Source: Ruminococcaceae bacterium UBA4306
GTDB lineage: Bacteria > Bacillota > Clostridia > Oscillospirales > Acutalibacteraceae
Reading direction: 5' to 3'
DNA length: 12,675 nt
Assembly (NCBI GenBank): GCA_002394725.1
Contig: DGUQ01000118.1
Span: forward strand, 1-12,675
The notes below the pieces were generated by a model. The model made no database searches. It was not told the origin of the DNA and saw nothing but the letters and a program-made list of their open reading frames with translations. Both the position numbers and the translations under genes were made by a program. Below are positions 6,459-12,675 of the stretch, piece after piece (position 1 is the first letter of the stretch; every line of letters starts with the position of its first letter).

Positions 6459-7394
6459 TTATAGGATGGTGATCGTCGGACTTGCGGAGGGATCGAGCCA
6501 TCCGAGGATAACGCCCAGCGCGTTCTCGGAGATACCCACACCGCCGTAGGTCGGCGCGGTCGCGACATGCAAAAAGCGCGCGCAGCCCTTGGTGTTGTCC
6601 ACAGGATCGCGGTTGTAATCGAATACGACCGCGTAGGGATAGGACTTGGTGTACTCATACAGCTGTTGGCTGGAGGTGTAGTCCACGGGAGAGGACGCGT
6701 CCACCAGTCGGTTATAGTTGACGGACGCAGGGTCGGTGACCCAGTTCATGCCGTATTGGATCTGGTAATACTCCAGCGCGGTGCCGGGGTTCATGTTCGT
6801 GCCCATCGCGTACTCGATGTTGTACGTGCCCTTGGGGGTGGTATCATCGGCAGGACCGACGTTATCCGATACGCCGCCTGTGCCGACAAAGCCGTCCACG
6901 ATATCGAATTGGCGCGTCCACTGACCGTCTGCGTTCTTCTCAAAGAAATACACCTTGGCGGAAGTGCCCTGACTCTCGACGAAGATCGCCTGCGTGCCTT
7001 TGAGATCCTCCGCCTTGAGGCTTGCCGCGGTGAGCAGTCGGACAAAGTCATCGCCCTGATCCGCCTGCGTCGGCTCGGGCTCAGCCTCGGTCGCTTCGGG
7101 AACATCCACCACGGCAGGAGGAGCGTTCTCCTCTGTCGCGAGCACCACGCCCATCGTCTCGGACTCGGGCAGGGGCAGTGCCGACGGGTGGAAGGTGGCA
7201 TCGAGGAAGTTATAGATATTGTCCCCGAAGGCGAACACCAGCACCAGCGACGCTAAGATGAGGAAGGTCGCCACGCCGATCAGGATCGGCGCGCGGTTGG
7301 AAGAACCGCCGCGCTTCGTCTTGTAATTATGCGGACTGTGGTAGCGTGATTTATATCGCCTGCGGTTAGCAGTTTTATTGTTCTTGTATTCCAT
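6459..7394 (-). CDS. Membrane-anchored YkuD-like (L,D-transpeptidase fold) protein, likely inactive
   Basis: 311 aa. A basic cytoplasmic N-terminus (1-35) precedes one transmembrane helix at about 36-57, then an acidic Pro/Glu-rich linker (about 75-115). The C-terminal domain (about 130-311) resembles the YkuD/ErfK-like L,D-transpeptidase group, which crosslinks peptidoglycan or anchors proteins to it. Supporting features are the early TPKGTYNI strand (186-193), the late FLHV motif with His276 and the terminal ILGWLDPSASPTITI. In active members of this group the motif after FLHV reads T-x-G-C-V with a catalytic Cys. Here it is TYGGV, so position 285 is Gly (codon GGT, one base from the Cys codon TGT). 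Cys271 lies before the His and is not the usual nucleophile. The protein may be a pseudoenzyme or wall-binding module. It is last in a three-gene operon, 69 bp after the phosphatase gene. The start has an AGGGAT Shine-Dalgarno. Confidence 0.75.
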   Translation of the reverse strand: MEYKNNKTANRRRYKSRYHSPHNYKTKRGGSSNRAPILIGVATFLILASLVLVFAFGDNIYNFLDATFHPSALPLPESETMGVVLATEENAPPAVVDVPEATEAEPEPTQADQGDDFVRLLTAASLKAEDLKGTQAIFVESQGTSAKVYFFEKNADGQWTRQFDIVDGFVGTGGVSDNVGPADDTTPKGTYNIEYAMGTNMNPGTALEYYQIQYGMNWVTDPASVNYNRLVDASSPVDYTSSQQLYEYTKSYPYAVVFDYNRDPVDNTKGCARFLHVATAPTYGGVGISENALGVILGWLDPSASPTITIL

Positions 7395-7463
7395 GTTGAT
7401 CCCTGTCTTTATTGCATATTGATTCTCTGTTTTTATGGTATCCGCTCCATTCGCGGATCGGTA

Positions 7464-8201
7464 TCAGGTCAAACGTAAAAGCAGTGCCGTGATGTTATCC
7501 ACGCCGCCGCGATCGAGCGCCGCGTCGGTGAGCGCGCGGGCGAGCACATCAAGCTCCATCCTGTCATCGATGATCCGACAGATCTCTTCATCGGTGAGCA
7601 TATCGGTCACCCCGTCGGAGCACAGCAGGTACATATCGCCCGATCTGTATTTGCCGCGCGCGGCGTAGGGCTTAGGCTCATAGCCCTCGGGCATGCCTAA
7701 GAACTGCGTGATCGCCTTGGAGCTGCCGCTGAGCACGATATGCTCCACGGAGAGCTGCTCGAGCGCGTGACCCGACAGGCGATAGATGCGGCTGTCGCCC
7801 GAGTTGAGGATGAAGATCTCGTCGCCGCAGACCTGCAGCATGGCGGCGGTCGTGCCCATCAGCACCAGTGAACGCGCCTCGGTCTCCTGACAGATCCTCT
7901 GATCGATCTGCGCGGCGAGCGGCTTTAGATACTCACGGTACGCGTCCTTACCGCGTGTGAACGCCATGGATTCTCTCGCGGCAATATAGGACGCGACCTC
8001 GCCGCAGGCTTCTCCGCCCATGCCGTCAAACACCGCGAAAAGCTCGTTCGCGTTCGCGTCAACCTTGCCGCTGAAGGCGACATCCGCTACGGCGTTGACG
8101 TCCTCGCGAAGATTGCCGGCGCAGAAAAAGTTATCCTCATTATTTCTTCTGATTTTTCCCGTAGAACACACAACGGCGTATTCCACCTTATTCTTGCGCA
8201 C
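7464..8201 (-). CDS. PP2C-family serine/threonine protein phosphatase
   Basis: 245 aa cytoplasmic Mg/Mn-dependent phosphatase of the Stp1/PrpC type, which removes phosphate from proteins modified by Hanks-type kinases. The metal-binding motifs are all present: RRNNEDN with Asp23, VFDGMGG with Asp59, NSGDSRIY (133-140), LLCSDGVTD with Asp196 and GGVDNIT with Asp235. The flap after LSVEH (about 150-165) is short: the usual ~25-residue segment between DHS and the ITQFLG strand is reduced to about ten residues. I start it at the GTG at 8201 because AGAGGTGA (8214-8207) then lies six bases upstream. A GTG three codons earlier (8210) would overlap that Shine-Dalgarno. It lies 26 bp after the membrane-protein gene and before the YkuD-like gene. 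No partner kinase is in the window. The neighbours suggest an envelope-related role, which is inference. Confidence 0.93.
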   Translation of the reverse strand: MRKNKVEYAVVCSTGKIRRNNEDNFFCAGNLREDVNAVADVAFSGKVDANANELFAVFDGMGGEACGEVASYIAARESMAFTRGKDAYREYLKPLAAQIDQRICQETEARSLVLMGTTAAMLQVCGDEIFILNSGDSRIYRLSGHALEQLSVEHIVLSGSSKAITQFLGMPEGYEPKPYAARGKYRSGDMYLLCSDGVTDMLTDEEICRIIDDRMELDVLARALTDAALDRGGVDNITALLLRLT

Positions 8202-8206
8202 GGCAC

Positions 8207-8214
8207 TCACCTCT
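8207..8214 (-). promoter_or_regulatory. Ribosome binding site that sets the phosphatase start
   Basis: The minus strand reads AGAGGTGA, six bases before GTG 8201. The upstream GTG at 8210 falls inside this site, so the shorter protein is preferred. Confidence 0.65.
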
Positions 8215-8227
8215 TTATCGGGAATTA

Positions 8228-9442
8228 TTAGTCGGTTGTGATCTCAGCCGCCGTGAAGAAGGATTCCGGTATATCGGCCTCGGCGGATGAGAAATCGCTC
8301 ATGACGCAGGACAGTCCGTAGGATTTTCCCTCCGACTTGACGGTGATATCGAACGACGTCAGATATCCTGCGGAATCGGTCTCAAAGGAAGCGGTACACT
8401 CCGCGTTCTCCAAGATCGACTTGTTCGCTTCAAACAACGCGGCAAAATCATCATAATCCGTGGCACGGAAGAAGATGGGCGCGCCTTCCTTTTTGATCCC
8501 GGAGAACAGCTCGTAGAGGCTGATGGTATAGTCATAGCGCTTGCCGCCGCCGACATTCTGTGTCGTGATCGTCGCGATCGGGCTGTCAGTCGAAAGGCGC
8601 TGCTTGAGCACGCCGATGGTTTTGTTCAGCTCGTCGGTCGAATAATCCGAGGTGAGCTTTGTGAAGCGCAGGAACGCGCCGGTATTGAACTTGCCGGCAC
8701 GGAAATCCTTGTCAAAATCAAAGAAGTCCTGCACGCTGTCGGCGCAGTCGCGGATTGCCCACTTTTTGTCATAATAAACGCCCTTGACATTATCTTTTCC
8801 ACGCGCGTATACCGCGCCGGTATAAGTATAACGGTTGTAGTCCGCTTGGTAGAGCGCCGTAATATCATGCTTATCACGGTCAACGCTGATCGTGCCGTCA
8901 TAGCTCATCACGGGCTTGTCATCCTCCGTCACCTTGATCTCATACCGGAACGAGGATGAAAAATCCTTTGCCAGTGAAGCGGTAAAGCGGCTCATGGGAT
9001 TGGTATGCTGAAAATACAGATAGATACCGAATACGATCAGCGCCACAACGACCAAGCCGATACCGGCAAAGATGATGGTGCGGTGCCTCCTGAACCATTC
9101 GCGTCGGTGATTCGCCCTCGCCTCCTCAAAAGCCTTGCTCTCGCTGATCGGCTCGCGCGGTTCACTAACGTCGATCGGATGGAATTCGGGCCCCTCGTCG
9201 GGGTTCGACGATTCCGTTTCTGCTTCTGTTTCTGTTTCGGATCCACTCGCTGCTTCGGCTTCCTCCGGCGTTGCGTCCTCTTTTTCCGATATGACGTCCT
9301 CTGTCCTGTCGGTTTTCTTCTCCTGACCGTTTGCGTCATATACGGTGATTCTGAAAACGAGATCATCATGCGATCCTGCCCGGGTATTTTGATCCGTTGC
9401 GCTCAGTTCTGTATCTAATCTGTCCTTTTCATTCTCTGACAA
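8228..9442 (-). CDS. Single-pass membrane protein with acidic cytoplasmic tail, function unknown
   Basis: 404 aa; I do not recognise a family. Residues 1-110 are hydrophilic and strongly acidic, with a Glu/Thr/Ser low-complexity run around 56-85. A basic patch (NHRREWFRRHR, 111-121) precedes one transmembrane helix at about 122-144. The exterior domain (about 150-404) alternates short beta-like strands, with YDGTISVD, YTYTGAVYA and VKGVYYDKKWAIRD in the first half. This pattern recalls LolA/LppX-type or other beta-rich ligand-binding lipoprotein domains, but that is only an impression. The start is TTG at 9442, supported by AGAGGGG six bases upstream (9455-9449); no in-frame ATG lies near. 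It is first in an operon with the PP2C phosphatase and the YkuD-like protein. The Thr/Ser-rich tail is a plausible substrate for phosphorylation on the cytoplasmic side. The tail-basic patch-helix-exterior layout parallels the LCP protein at 46-1503. Confidence 0.8.
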   Translation of the reverse strand: MSENEKDRLDTELSATDQNTRAGSHDDLVFRITVYDANGQEKKTDRTEDVISEKEDATPEEAEAASGSETETEAETESSNPDEGPEFHPIDVSEPREPISESKAFEEARANHRREWFRRHRTIIFAGIGLVVVALIVFGIYLYFQHTNPMSRFTASLAKDFSSSFRYEIKVTEDDKPVMSYDGTISVDRDKHDITALYQADYNRYTYTGAVYARGKDNVKGVYYDKKWAIRDCADSVQDFFDFDKDFRAGKFNTGAFLRFTKLTSDYSTDELNKTIGVLKQRLSTDSPIATITTQNVGGGKRYDYTISLYELFSGIKKEGAPIFFRATDYDDFAALFEANKSILENAECTASFETDSAGYLTSFDITVKSEGKSYGLSCVMSDFSSAEADIPESFFTAAEITTD

Positions 9443-9448
9443 AGCGAT

Positions 9449-9455
9449 CCCCTCT
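9449..9455 (-). promoter_or_regulatory. Ribosome binding site supporting a TTG start
   Basis: AGAGGGG on the minus strand is spaced six bases from TTG 9442. It is strong and properly placed, and supports a non-ATG start for the membrane-protein gene. Confidence 0.7.
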
Positions 9456-9572
9456 TTTCCTGATCGAAATAATCCAACAAAAGCTGCCGTGCCGGACAGG
9501 ACTTGTCCGTTTACTCAACAGCATTTTCATATATGAAATTCATCATACTGACCCTATTTTACATATATTGCT

Positions 9573-9602
9573 ATTATAGCAAAATAAGTATTTCTTTGTC
9601 AA
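9573..9602 (-). promoter_or_regulatory. Sigma-A promoter of the membrane protein-PP2C-YkuD operon
   Basis: On the minus strand, TTGACA (9602-9597), an 18-bp spacer and TATAAT (9578-9573) form a near-consensus promoter. Transcription would start near 9566, about 125 nt before the TTG start. Its -35 box is 26 bp from the -35 of the opposite-facing promoter at 9629-9658, so the two are back to back. Confidence 0.85.
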
Positions 9603-9628
9603 TATATGCAGAATATTTTCATAAACTA

Positions 9629-9658
9629 TTGAAATACTGTTCACAAAGTGTTTATAAT
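9629..9658 (+). promoter_or_regulatory. Sigma-A promoter of the dockerin-esterase gene
   Basis: TTGAAA (9629-9634), an 18-bp spacer and TATAAT (9653-9658) give a start near 9665, about 54 nt before the ATG at 9719. It is divergent from the promoter at 9573-9602. Its position rules out the longer reading frame that begins at 9503. Confidence 0.8.
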
Positions 9659-9708
9659 AGGATAAGGCTATTGATTATAGTTGAAACAAATTATAGTATG
9701 AACAAAGC

Positions 9709-9714
9709 AGGTGG
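9709..9714 (+). promoter_or_regulatory. Ribosome binding site that sets the esterase start
   Basis: AGGTGG lies four bases before ATG 9719. This start places a signal peptide directly at the N-terminus. The in-frame ATG at 9698 has no such site. Confidence 0.7.
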
Positions 9715-9718
9715 TTTT

Positions 9719-11239
9719 ATGAAAAACAGACTTTTGTCCCTTCTTCTGATCGTCACGCTGGTGCTCGGACTCGTTTTGAGCGTATCCGTCAGCACTGCCG
9801 CGGCACAGCTCTACGGTGATGTAGATGGTGATAACGACGTTACGATCCGCGACGCTGCTTTTATCCAGCGTTTTCTGGCAGGCGCCGTCGAACTGGATGA
9901 CGCGGCGCAAACGCGCGGTGATGTTGACGCGGACGATGATGTAACGATCCGTGACGCGAGCATGATCCAGCGTTATCTCTCCGGCGTGATCGACAGCTTC
10001 CCCTCAGGAAAAGAGCTGCCGACTCAGGCGCCCACCATCGCGCCGACCGATGCTCCTACACAGGCGCCTACTCAGGCACCCACCGAACCCGAGGATGTGA
10101 TCACCAAAGTGAAGAACAATATTCCGATCTATTTCACCAACAACAAAAAATGGAGCAAGGTTTACGCCTATCTCTTTAACAGCGAGACAGGCGCCTCTCA
10201 AAAGACCTGGCCGGGTACGCAGATGACCAACTATACCACCAACAGCTTAGGCGAAAACGTCTACAGCATGACGGTGGATGTTACCAAATACGACCGCGTC
10301 ATCTTTAACAACAACTCTGTTCAAACGACCAACATGCCCGTTACCAAAGCCAGCTCCGGCTACTTTGTCGATCCGATCGGCAAGAACAATATTTACAGCA
10401 AAAAATATATCGGCGGTCTTTATCCCTACGGTCAAAGCGGTGAGGGAACGATCAAAACTGTCCGCTTCACCTATCCCGACGGCAATTATAATAAAAATGT
10501 CTATATCTGGCTGCCTGAGGGCTATGACGCGAACGACAAGAGCAAGAAATACTCCGTGCTCTACATGTGTGACGGGCAGAACCTCTTCGGTCAGGCAACT
10601 ACCCTGTCGGGCTATGAGTGGGAATGTGACGAGAGCGTCCTCTCCCTCATGCAGAACGGCGGTGACGGTGTGATCGTCGTCGGCATTGCCTGCGGCGACA
10701 CCGAAAAGCTCCGCAACCATGAGCTGACCCCGAATCTCGGACAGCTCGCGCCCATCGTCAGCGGCGACACCAGCTACCAGAACGGCGGCGGCAAGGCATT
10801 CTCTGACTTTGTGACCGATACCGTCATCCCCTATGTTGACAAGAACTACAACGTCAACTCCATCCGCGGTATCGCGGGATCGTCCTCCGGCGGTATCGAG
10901 GCGTTCTACATCGGCATGGAGAACATGGACAAGTTCCGCTATATCGGCGCGCTCTCCCCTGCCTTCATCCTCTATAACAAGAGCGTGTGGGATAGCTATC
11001 TCAACACCAAGGATTTCTCGGGCGATGTGCCGCGTATCTACTTCTTCTGCGGCAACAGCACACAGGATCAGCTTGAACAGGCGCTGTATCCCAACGCTAC
11101 CGCGATGGAGGGCTGGATGAAGAACCACGGCTATCCTGCCGACAAGATGATCACCAAAACGGATGCCGAAGCGGTACATAACGAGGGCTTCTGGGCGCTG
11201 TACTTCCCCGAGATGCTGAGCTGGTGCCTTGACCTGTGA
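9719..11239 (+). CDS. Secreted dockerin-CBM26-esterase (cellulosome/amylosome-type)
   Basis: 506 aa. A signal peptide (1-29) precedes a type I dockerin at about 32-92. Its two calcium-binding repeats, DVDGDNDVTIRDAAFIQRFL (34-53) and DVDADDDVTIRDASMIQRYL (68-87), would dock onto a cohesin scaffold. A Thr/Pro/Gln linker with repeated TQAPT follows (100-126), then a ~90-aa module (about 133-220) with WSKVYAYLFN, WPGTQM and VIFNNN. That pattern is typical of CBM26 starch-binding modules. Residues ~244-506 are an alpha/beta-hydrolase of the esterase D/enterochelin-esterase-like group: LYMCDGQNLF (281-290), the nucleophile elbow GSSSG (Ser389) and His487 near the end. Such domains act as feruloyl, acetyl or related carbohydrate esterases; the substrate here is not determinable. 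Dockerins are most often C-terminal, so the N-terminal position is notable. The start follows the promoter at 9629-9658. Confidence 0.9.
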   Translation: MKNRLLSLLLIVTLVLGLVLSVSVSTAAAQLYGDVDGDNDVTIRDAAFIQRFLAGAVELDDAAQTRGDVDADDDVTIRDASMIQRYLSGVIDSFPSGKELPTQAPTIAPTDAPTQAPTQAPTEPEDVITKVKNNIPIYFTNNKKWSKVYAYLFNSETGASQKTWPGTQMTNYTTNSLGENVYSMTVDVTKYDRVIFNNNSVQTTNMPVTKASSGYFVDPIGKNNIYSKKYIGGLYPYGQSGEGTIKTVRFTYPDGNYNKNVYIWLPEGYDANDKSKKYSVLYMCDGQNLFGQATTLSGYEWECDESVLSLMQNGGDGVIVVGIACGDTEKLRNHELTPNLGQLAPIVSGDTSYQNGGGKAFSDFVTDTVIPYVDKNYNVNSIRGIAGSSSGGIEAFYIGMENMDKFRYIGALSPAFILYNKSVWDSYLNTKDFSGDVPRIYFFCGNSTQDQLEQALYPNATAMEGWMKNHGYPADKMITKTDAEAVHNEGFWALYFPEMLSWCLDL

Positions 11240-11360
11240 TAATGAGGAATTGATTCCGCTTTTTCCTTTCCTCCAATGCCGAACCCGATCGACGGCTCAT
11301 CTAAGAGCAAAGCAGAAAAAAGAGGTTCATAAGAACAATTTGGTTGACAATACGATTCGT

Positions 11361-11367
11361 AGAGGCG
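11361..11367 (+). promoter_or_regulatory. Ribosome binding site supporting a TTG start for the lipoprotein hydrolase
   Basis: AGAGGCG lies five bases before TTG 11373. The open frame extends upstream to 11229, but that part has no signal peptide or convincing Shine-Dalgarno, so the TTG is preferred. Confidence 0.6.
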
Positions 11368-11372
11368 ATGAT

Positions 11373-12272
11373 TTGAAGCATATCTTGAAAAAAACGGGGG
11401 TCATCTTGATGGTCGGGCTGATGGCGGTGCTCGCCGCGTGCACGGGTCAAAAGACAGAGTCGACATCGGGACAGGCGCTCGGACAGCGTGACCGCAGCGC
11501 GCAGTATGAGGTGGAGACCAGAGTGATCTGGTGCGAGAACAAGGGCAACCGCATTTACGGCAAGGCGTATATCCCGATCACGGATAAGGAGACGAAATTT
11601 CCGTTGGTGATCCATGCCCACGGCATGGGCTCGAACCACGAGCCGGGCGCGAACTACAGCAAGCGTTATGCCGAAAAGGGCTTTGCTGCCTACACATTCG
11701 ATTTCCCCGGCGGCAGTCGTCCGTCGAAAGAGAACAAAAGCGACGGCGATCCGATGAAGAATTCCGCCGTGACAGAGGCGTCCGATCTGCAGTCGGTTCT
11801 CAACGCCGCGCTGACATGGGATTTTGTCGATCCCAACTTCGTCTTTTTGGAGGGCGGCAGCATGGGCGGTTTCGTCGCGACGATGGTCGGATTGGATAAC
11901 ACCGATACCGTCAGGGGCATGATCCTGCTTTTTCCGGCGCTGTATTTGCCGCAGATGGTGACCGCGCGGTACAGCAGTCCCGACGATGTGCCCGATACCC
12001 TGTCCTACGGTGATTATCAGGTGGGCGGCTCGTTCGCGCGCGATCTGTTCGGATTGGATGTGGTCAGCAGGCTGAACACCTATCCGCACAACGTCACGAT
12101 CATTCATGGATCGGAGGACAAGAAGGTCAGCGCAAGCTCGATCAAAGAGGCGGCGGCGCTGTTTCCGCATGCCGAGTTCCATCTGATCGAAGGCGCGGGT
12201 CACGGCTTTAGCGGCGATGACTTCAATACCTCCGTAGAATACGGCTTGGATTACCTTTTTGCCAATACATAA
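11373..12272 (+). CDS. Lipoprotein alpha/beta hydrolase (serine esterase/peptidase-like)
   Basis: 299 aa from the TTG start. A short basic N-terminus and hydrophobic stretch end in the lipobox LAAC with Cys23, so the mature protein should be lipid-anchored on the outer face of the membrane. The catalytic fold is a compact alpha/beta hydrolase: the oxyanion loop HAHGMGS (81-87), the nucleophile elbow GGSMGG with Ser163, the acid in HGSEDKKV (Asp249) and His277 in GAGHGF. The arrangement resembles cinnamoyl/feruloyl esterases such as the Est1E group and serine aminopeptidase-like hydrolases; substrate specificity is open. It follows the dockerin-esterase gene by about 130 bp in the same direction, with no terminator between, so co-transcription and a joint role outside the cell are plausible. 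TTG 11385 is an alternative start that would shorten the signal sequence by four residues. Confidence 0.88.
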   Translation: MKHILKKTGVILMVGLMAVLAACTGQKTESTSGQALGQRDRSAQYEVETRVIWCENKGNRIYGKAYIPITDKETKFPLVIHAHGMGSNHEPGANYSKRYAEKGFAAYTFDFPGGSRPSKENKSDGDPMKNSAVTEASDLQSVLNAALTWDFVDPNFVFLEGGSMGGFVATMVGLDNTDTVRGMILLFPALYLPQMVTARYSSPDDVPDTLSYGDYQVGGSFARDLFGLDVVSRLNTYPHNVTIIHGSEDKKVSASSIKEAAALFPHAEFHLIEGAGHGFSGDDFNTSVEYGLDYLFANT

Positions 12273-12277
12273 ATAAT

Positions 12278-12320
12278 AACGCTTGCAACCCTGTTTCAGA
12301 GTTGCAAGCGTTGTTTTTAT
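12278..12320 (+). terminator. Rho-independent terminator of the hydrolase unit
   Basis: A perfect 12-bp stem pairs AACGCTTGCAAC (12278-12289) with GTTGCAAGCGTT (12301-12312) around an 11-base loop. GTTTTTATT follows. It starts six bases after the hydrolase stop codon. On the minus strand the tail is ATTATTTAT, so it may also stop transcripts from the converging pckA gene. Confidence 0.92.
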
Positions 12321-12342
12321 TAAATGATAGAATTGTTTGAGC

Positions 12343-12370
12343 GGAGCGAGTGACCAAAACTCCTCGCTCC
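12343..12370. other. Short hairpin downstream of pckA
   Basis: GGAGCGAG (12343-12350) pairs with CTCGCTCC (12363-12370) across a 12-base loop. It lies nine bases after the pckA stop on the minus strand but has no U-tract, so it may stabilise the mRNA end or assist the terminator at 12278-12320. Its right side (12362-12375) reads CCTCGCT and CCTAACT, matching the inverted heptads near pyrR. Confidence 0.4.
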
Positions 12371-12378
12371 TAACTGAA

Positions 12379-12675
12379 TCAGAGCTTCGGACCTGCTTCT
12401 ACCAGCGCCTTGCCGGCGTCGTTGGTAGTGTACTTCTTGAAGTTCTTGATGAAGCGCTCGGCAAGATCCTTTGCCTTGTCGTCCCATTCCTTGGGATCGG
12501 CATAGGTATCTCTGGGATCGAGGATGCCGGTGTCTACGCCGGGCAACTCAATGGGAACCTCAAAGTTGAAATACGGGATCATCTTGGTGGGAGCGTTCTT
12601 GATGTCGCCGCCGAGGATCGCGTCGATGATGCCGCGAGTATCCTTGATGGTGATGCGCTTGCCGGTGCCGTTCCA
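12379..12675 (-). CDS. pckA: Phosphoenolpyruvate carboxykinase (ATP), C-terminal fragment
   Basis: The last 98 codons are present; the gene continues beyond the window. The enzyme interconverts oxaloacetate plus ATP with phosphoenolpyruvate plus CO2 plus ADP. In gut anaerobes it often runs toward oxaloacetate for succinate formation. The visible frame opens [20 protein letters not shown] and continues with the [19 protein letters not shown] segment, ending in the characteristic LVEAGPKL. This matches the C-terminus of bacterial ATP-type PckA closely, including E. coli. The active-site P-loop and most of the catalytic residues lie outside the window. It converges on the hydrolase unit, with terminators in the 106 bp between. 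Confidence 0.95.
   Translation of the reverse strand, partial: WNGTGKRITIKDTRGIIDAILGGDIKNAPTKMIPYFNFEVPIELPGVDTGILDPRDTYADPKEWDDKAKDLAERFIKNFKKYTTNDAGKALVEAGPKL

Noticed and set aside
7440..7458. Small hairpin ATCCGC/GCGGAT between the PP2C and YkuD-like genes as a terminator
   Set aside because: The stem is only 6 bp and no T-run follows on the minus strand. It may be an intergenic processing site at most.
9503..9718. Upstream extension of the dockerin-esterase frame
   Set aside because: It begins before the predicted promoter. The start at 9719 has a ribosome site and places the signal peptide at the N-terminus.
10247..11179. Minus-strand 310-codon open frame opposite the esterase
   Set aside because: It is a shadow of a confident esterase gene and has no promoter or family features.
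11343..11365. TTGACA just upstream of the lipoprotein hydrolase as a -35 box
   Set aside because: The only -10 candidate at the right distance is GATGAT. It would start transcription past the chosen ribosome site and start codon.
11301..12203. Minus-strand 300-codon open frame opposite the lipoprotein hydrolase
   Set aside because: It is a shadow of a gene with complete catalytic motifs and a lipobox.

Overview
This window looks like the chromosome of a gut-type clostridial Firmicute, probably a Ruminococcus-like member of the Oscillospirales. The evidence is a class B sortase, an LCP cell-wall ligase, RNA-based PyrR attenuation, TTGACA/TATAAT promoters, strong Shine-Dalgarno sequences, and a secreted enzyme carrying a dockerin and a starch-binding CBM26-like module. 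The taxonomic call is an inference; no rRNA or other marker gene is present.

Layout from left to right. (1) 1-2484, minus strand: a consensus promoter and a ~140-nt leader drive a class B sortase gene that overlaps an LCP (LytR-CpsA-Psr) gene, ending at a terminator at the window edge. (2) 2528-5030, minus strand: a pyrimidine salvage/regulation unit. A PyrR-type RNA attenuator is followed by pyrR and a uracil permease gene, ending in a strong terminator. pyrR is bracketed by two elements whose arms are inverted heptanucleotide repeats. (3) 5166-6206, plus strand: an EamA/DMT-family transporter with its own promoter, followed by a cluster of dispersed palindromic repeats and a hairpin terminator (6215-6432). 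(4) 6459-9602, minus strand: a three-gene envelope/signalling unit. It encodes an unrecognised single-pass membrane protein with an acidic cytoplasmic tail, a PP2C-type phosphatase, and a membrane-anchored YkuD-like protein in which the expected catalytic Cys is Gly. (5) 9629-12320, plus strand: two secreted or surface hydrolases, a signal peptide-dockerin-linker-CBM26-esterase protein and a lipoprotein alpha/beta hydrolase, closed by a terminator. (6) 12379-12675, minus strand: the C-terminal end of ATP-dependent phosphoenolpyruvate carboxykinase, cut by the window edge.

How they work together: most of the window serves the cell surface. Sortase plus LCP would attach proteins and glycopolymers to the wall. 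The PP2C operon looks like a wall-associated signalling module, and the two hydrolases act outside the cell on carbohydrate esters or related substrates. The pyrimidine unit is housekeeping and should be repressed when UMP is abundant through PyrR binding to the leader hairpin at 5005-5024.

The points most worth a second look are the apparently inactive YkuD protein encoded beside a PP2C phosphatase, the inverted heptad elements around pyrR, the N-terminal dockerin/CBM26/esterase architecture, and the readable PyrR attenuator. I see no CRISPR array, tRNA, rRNA, insertion sequence or phage gene.
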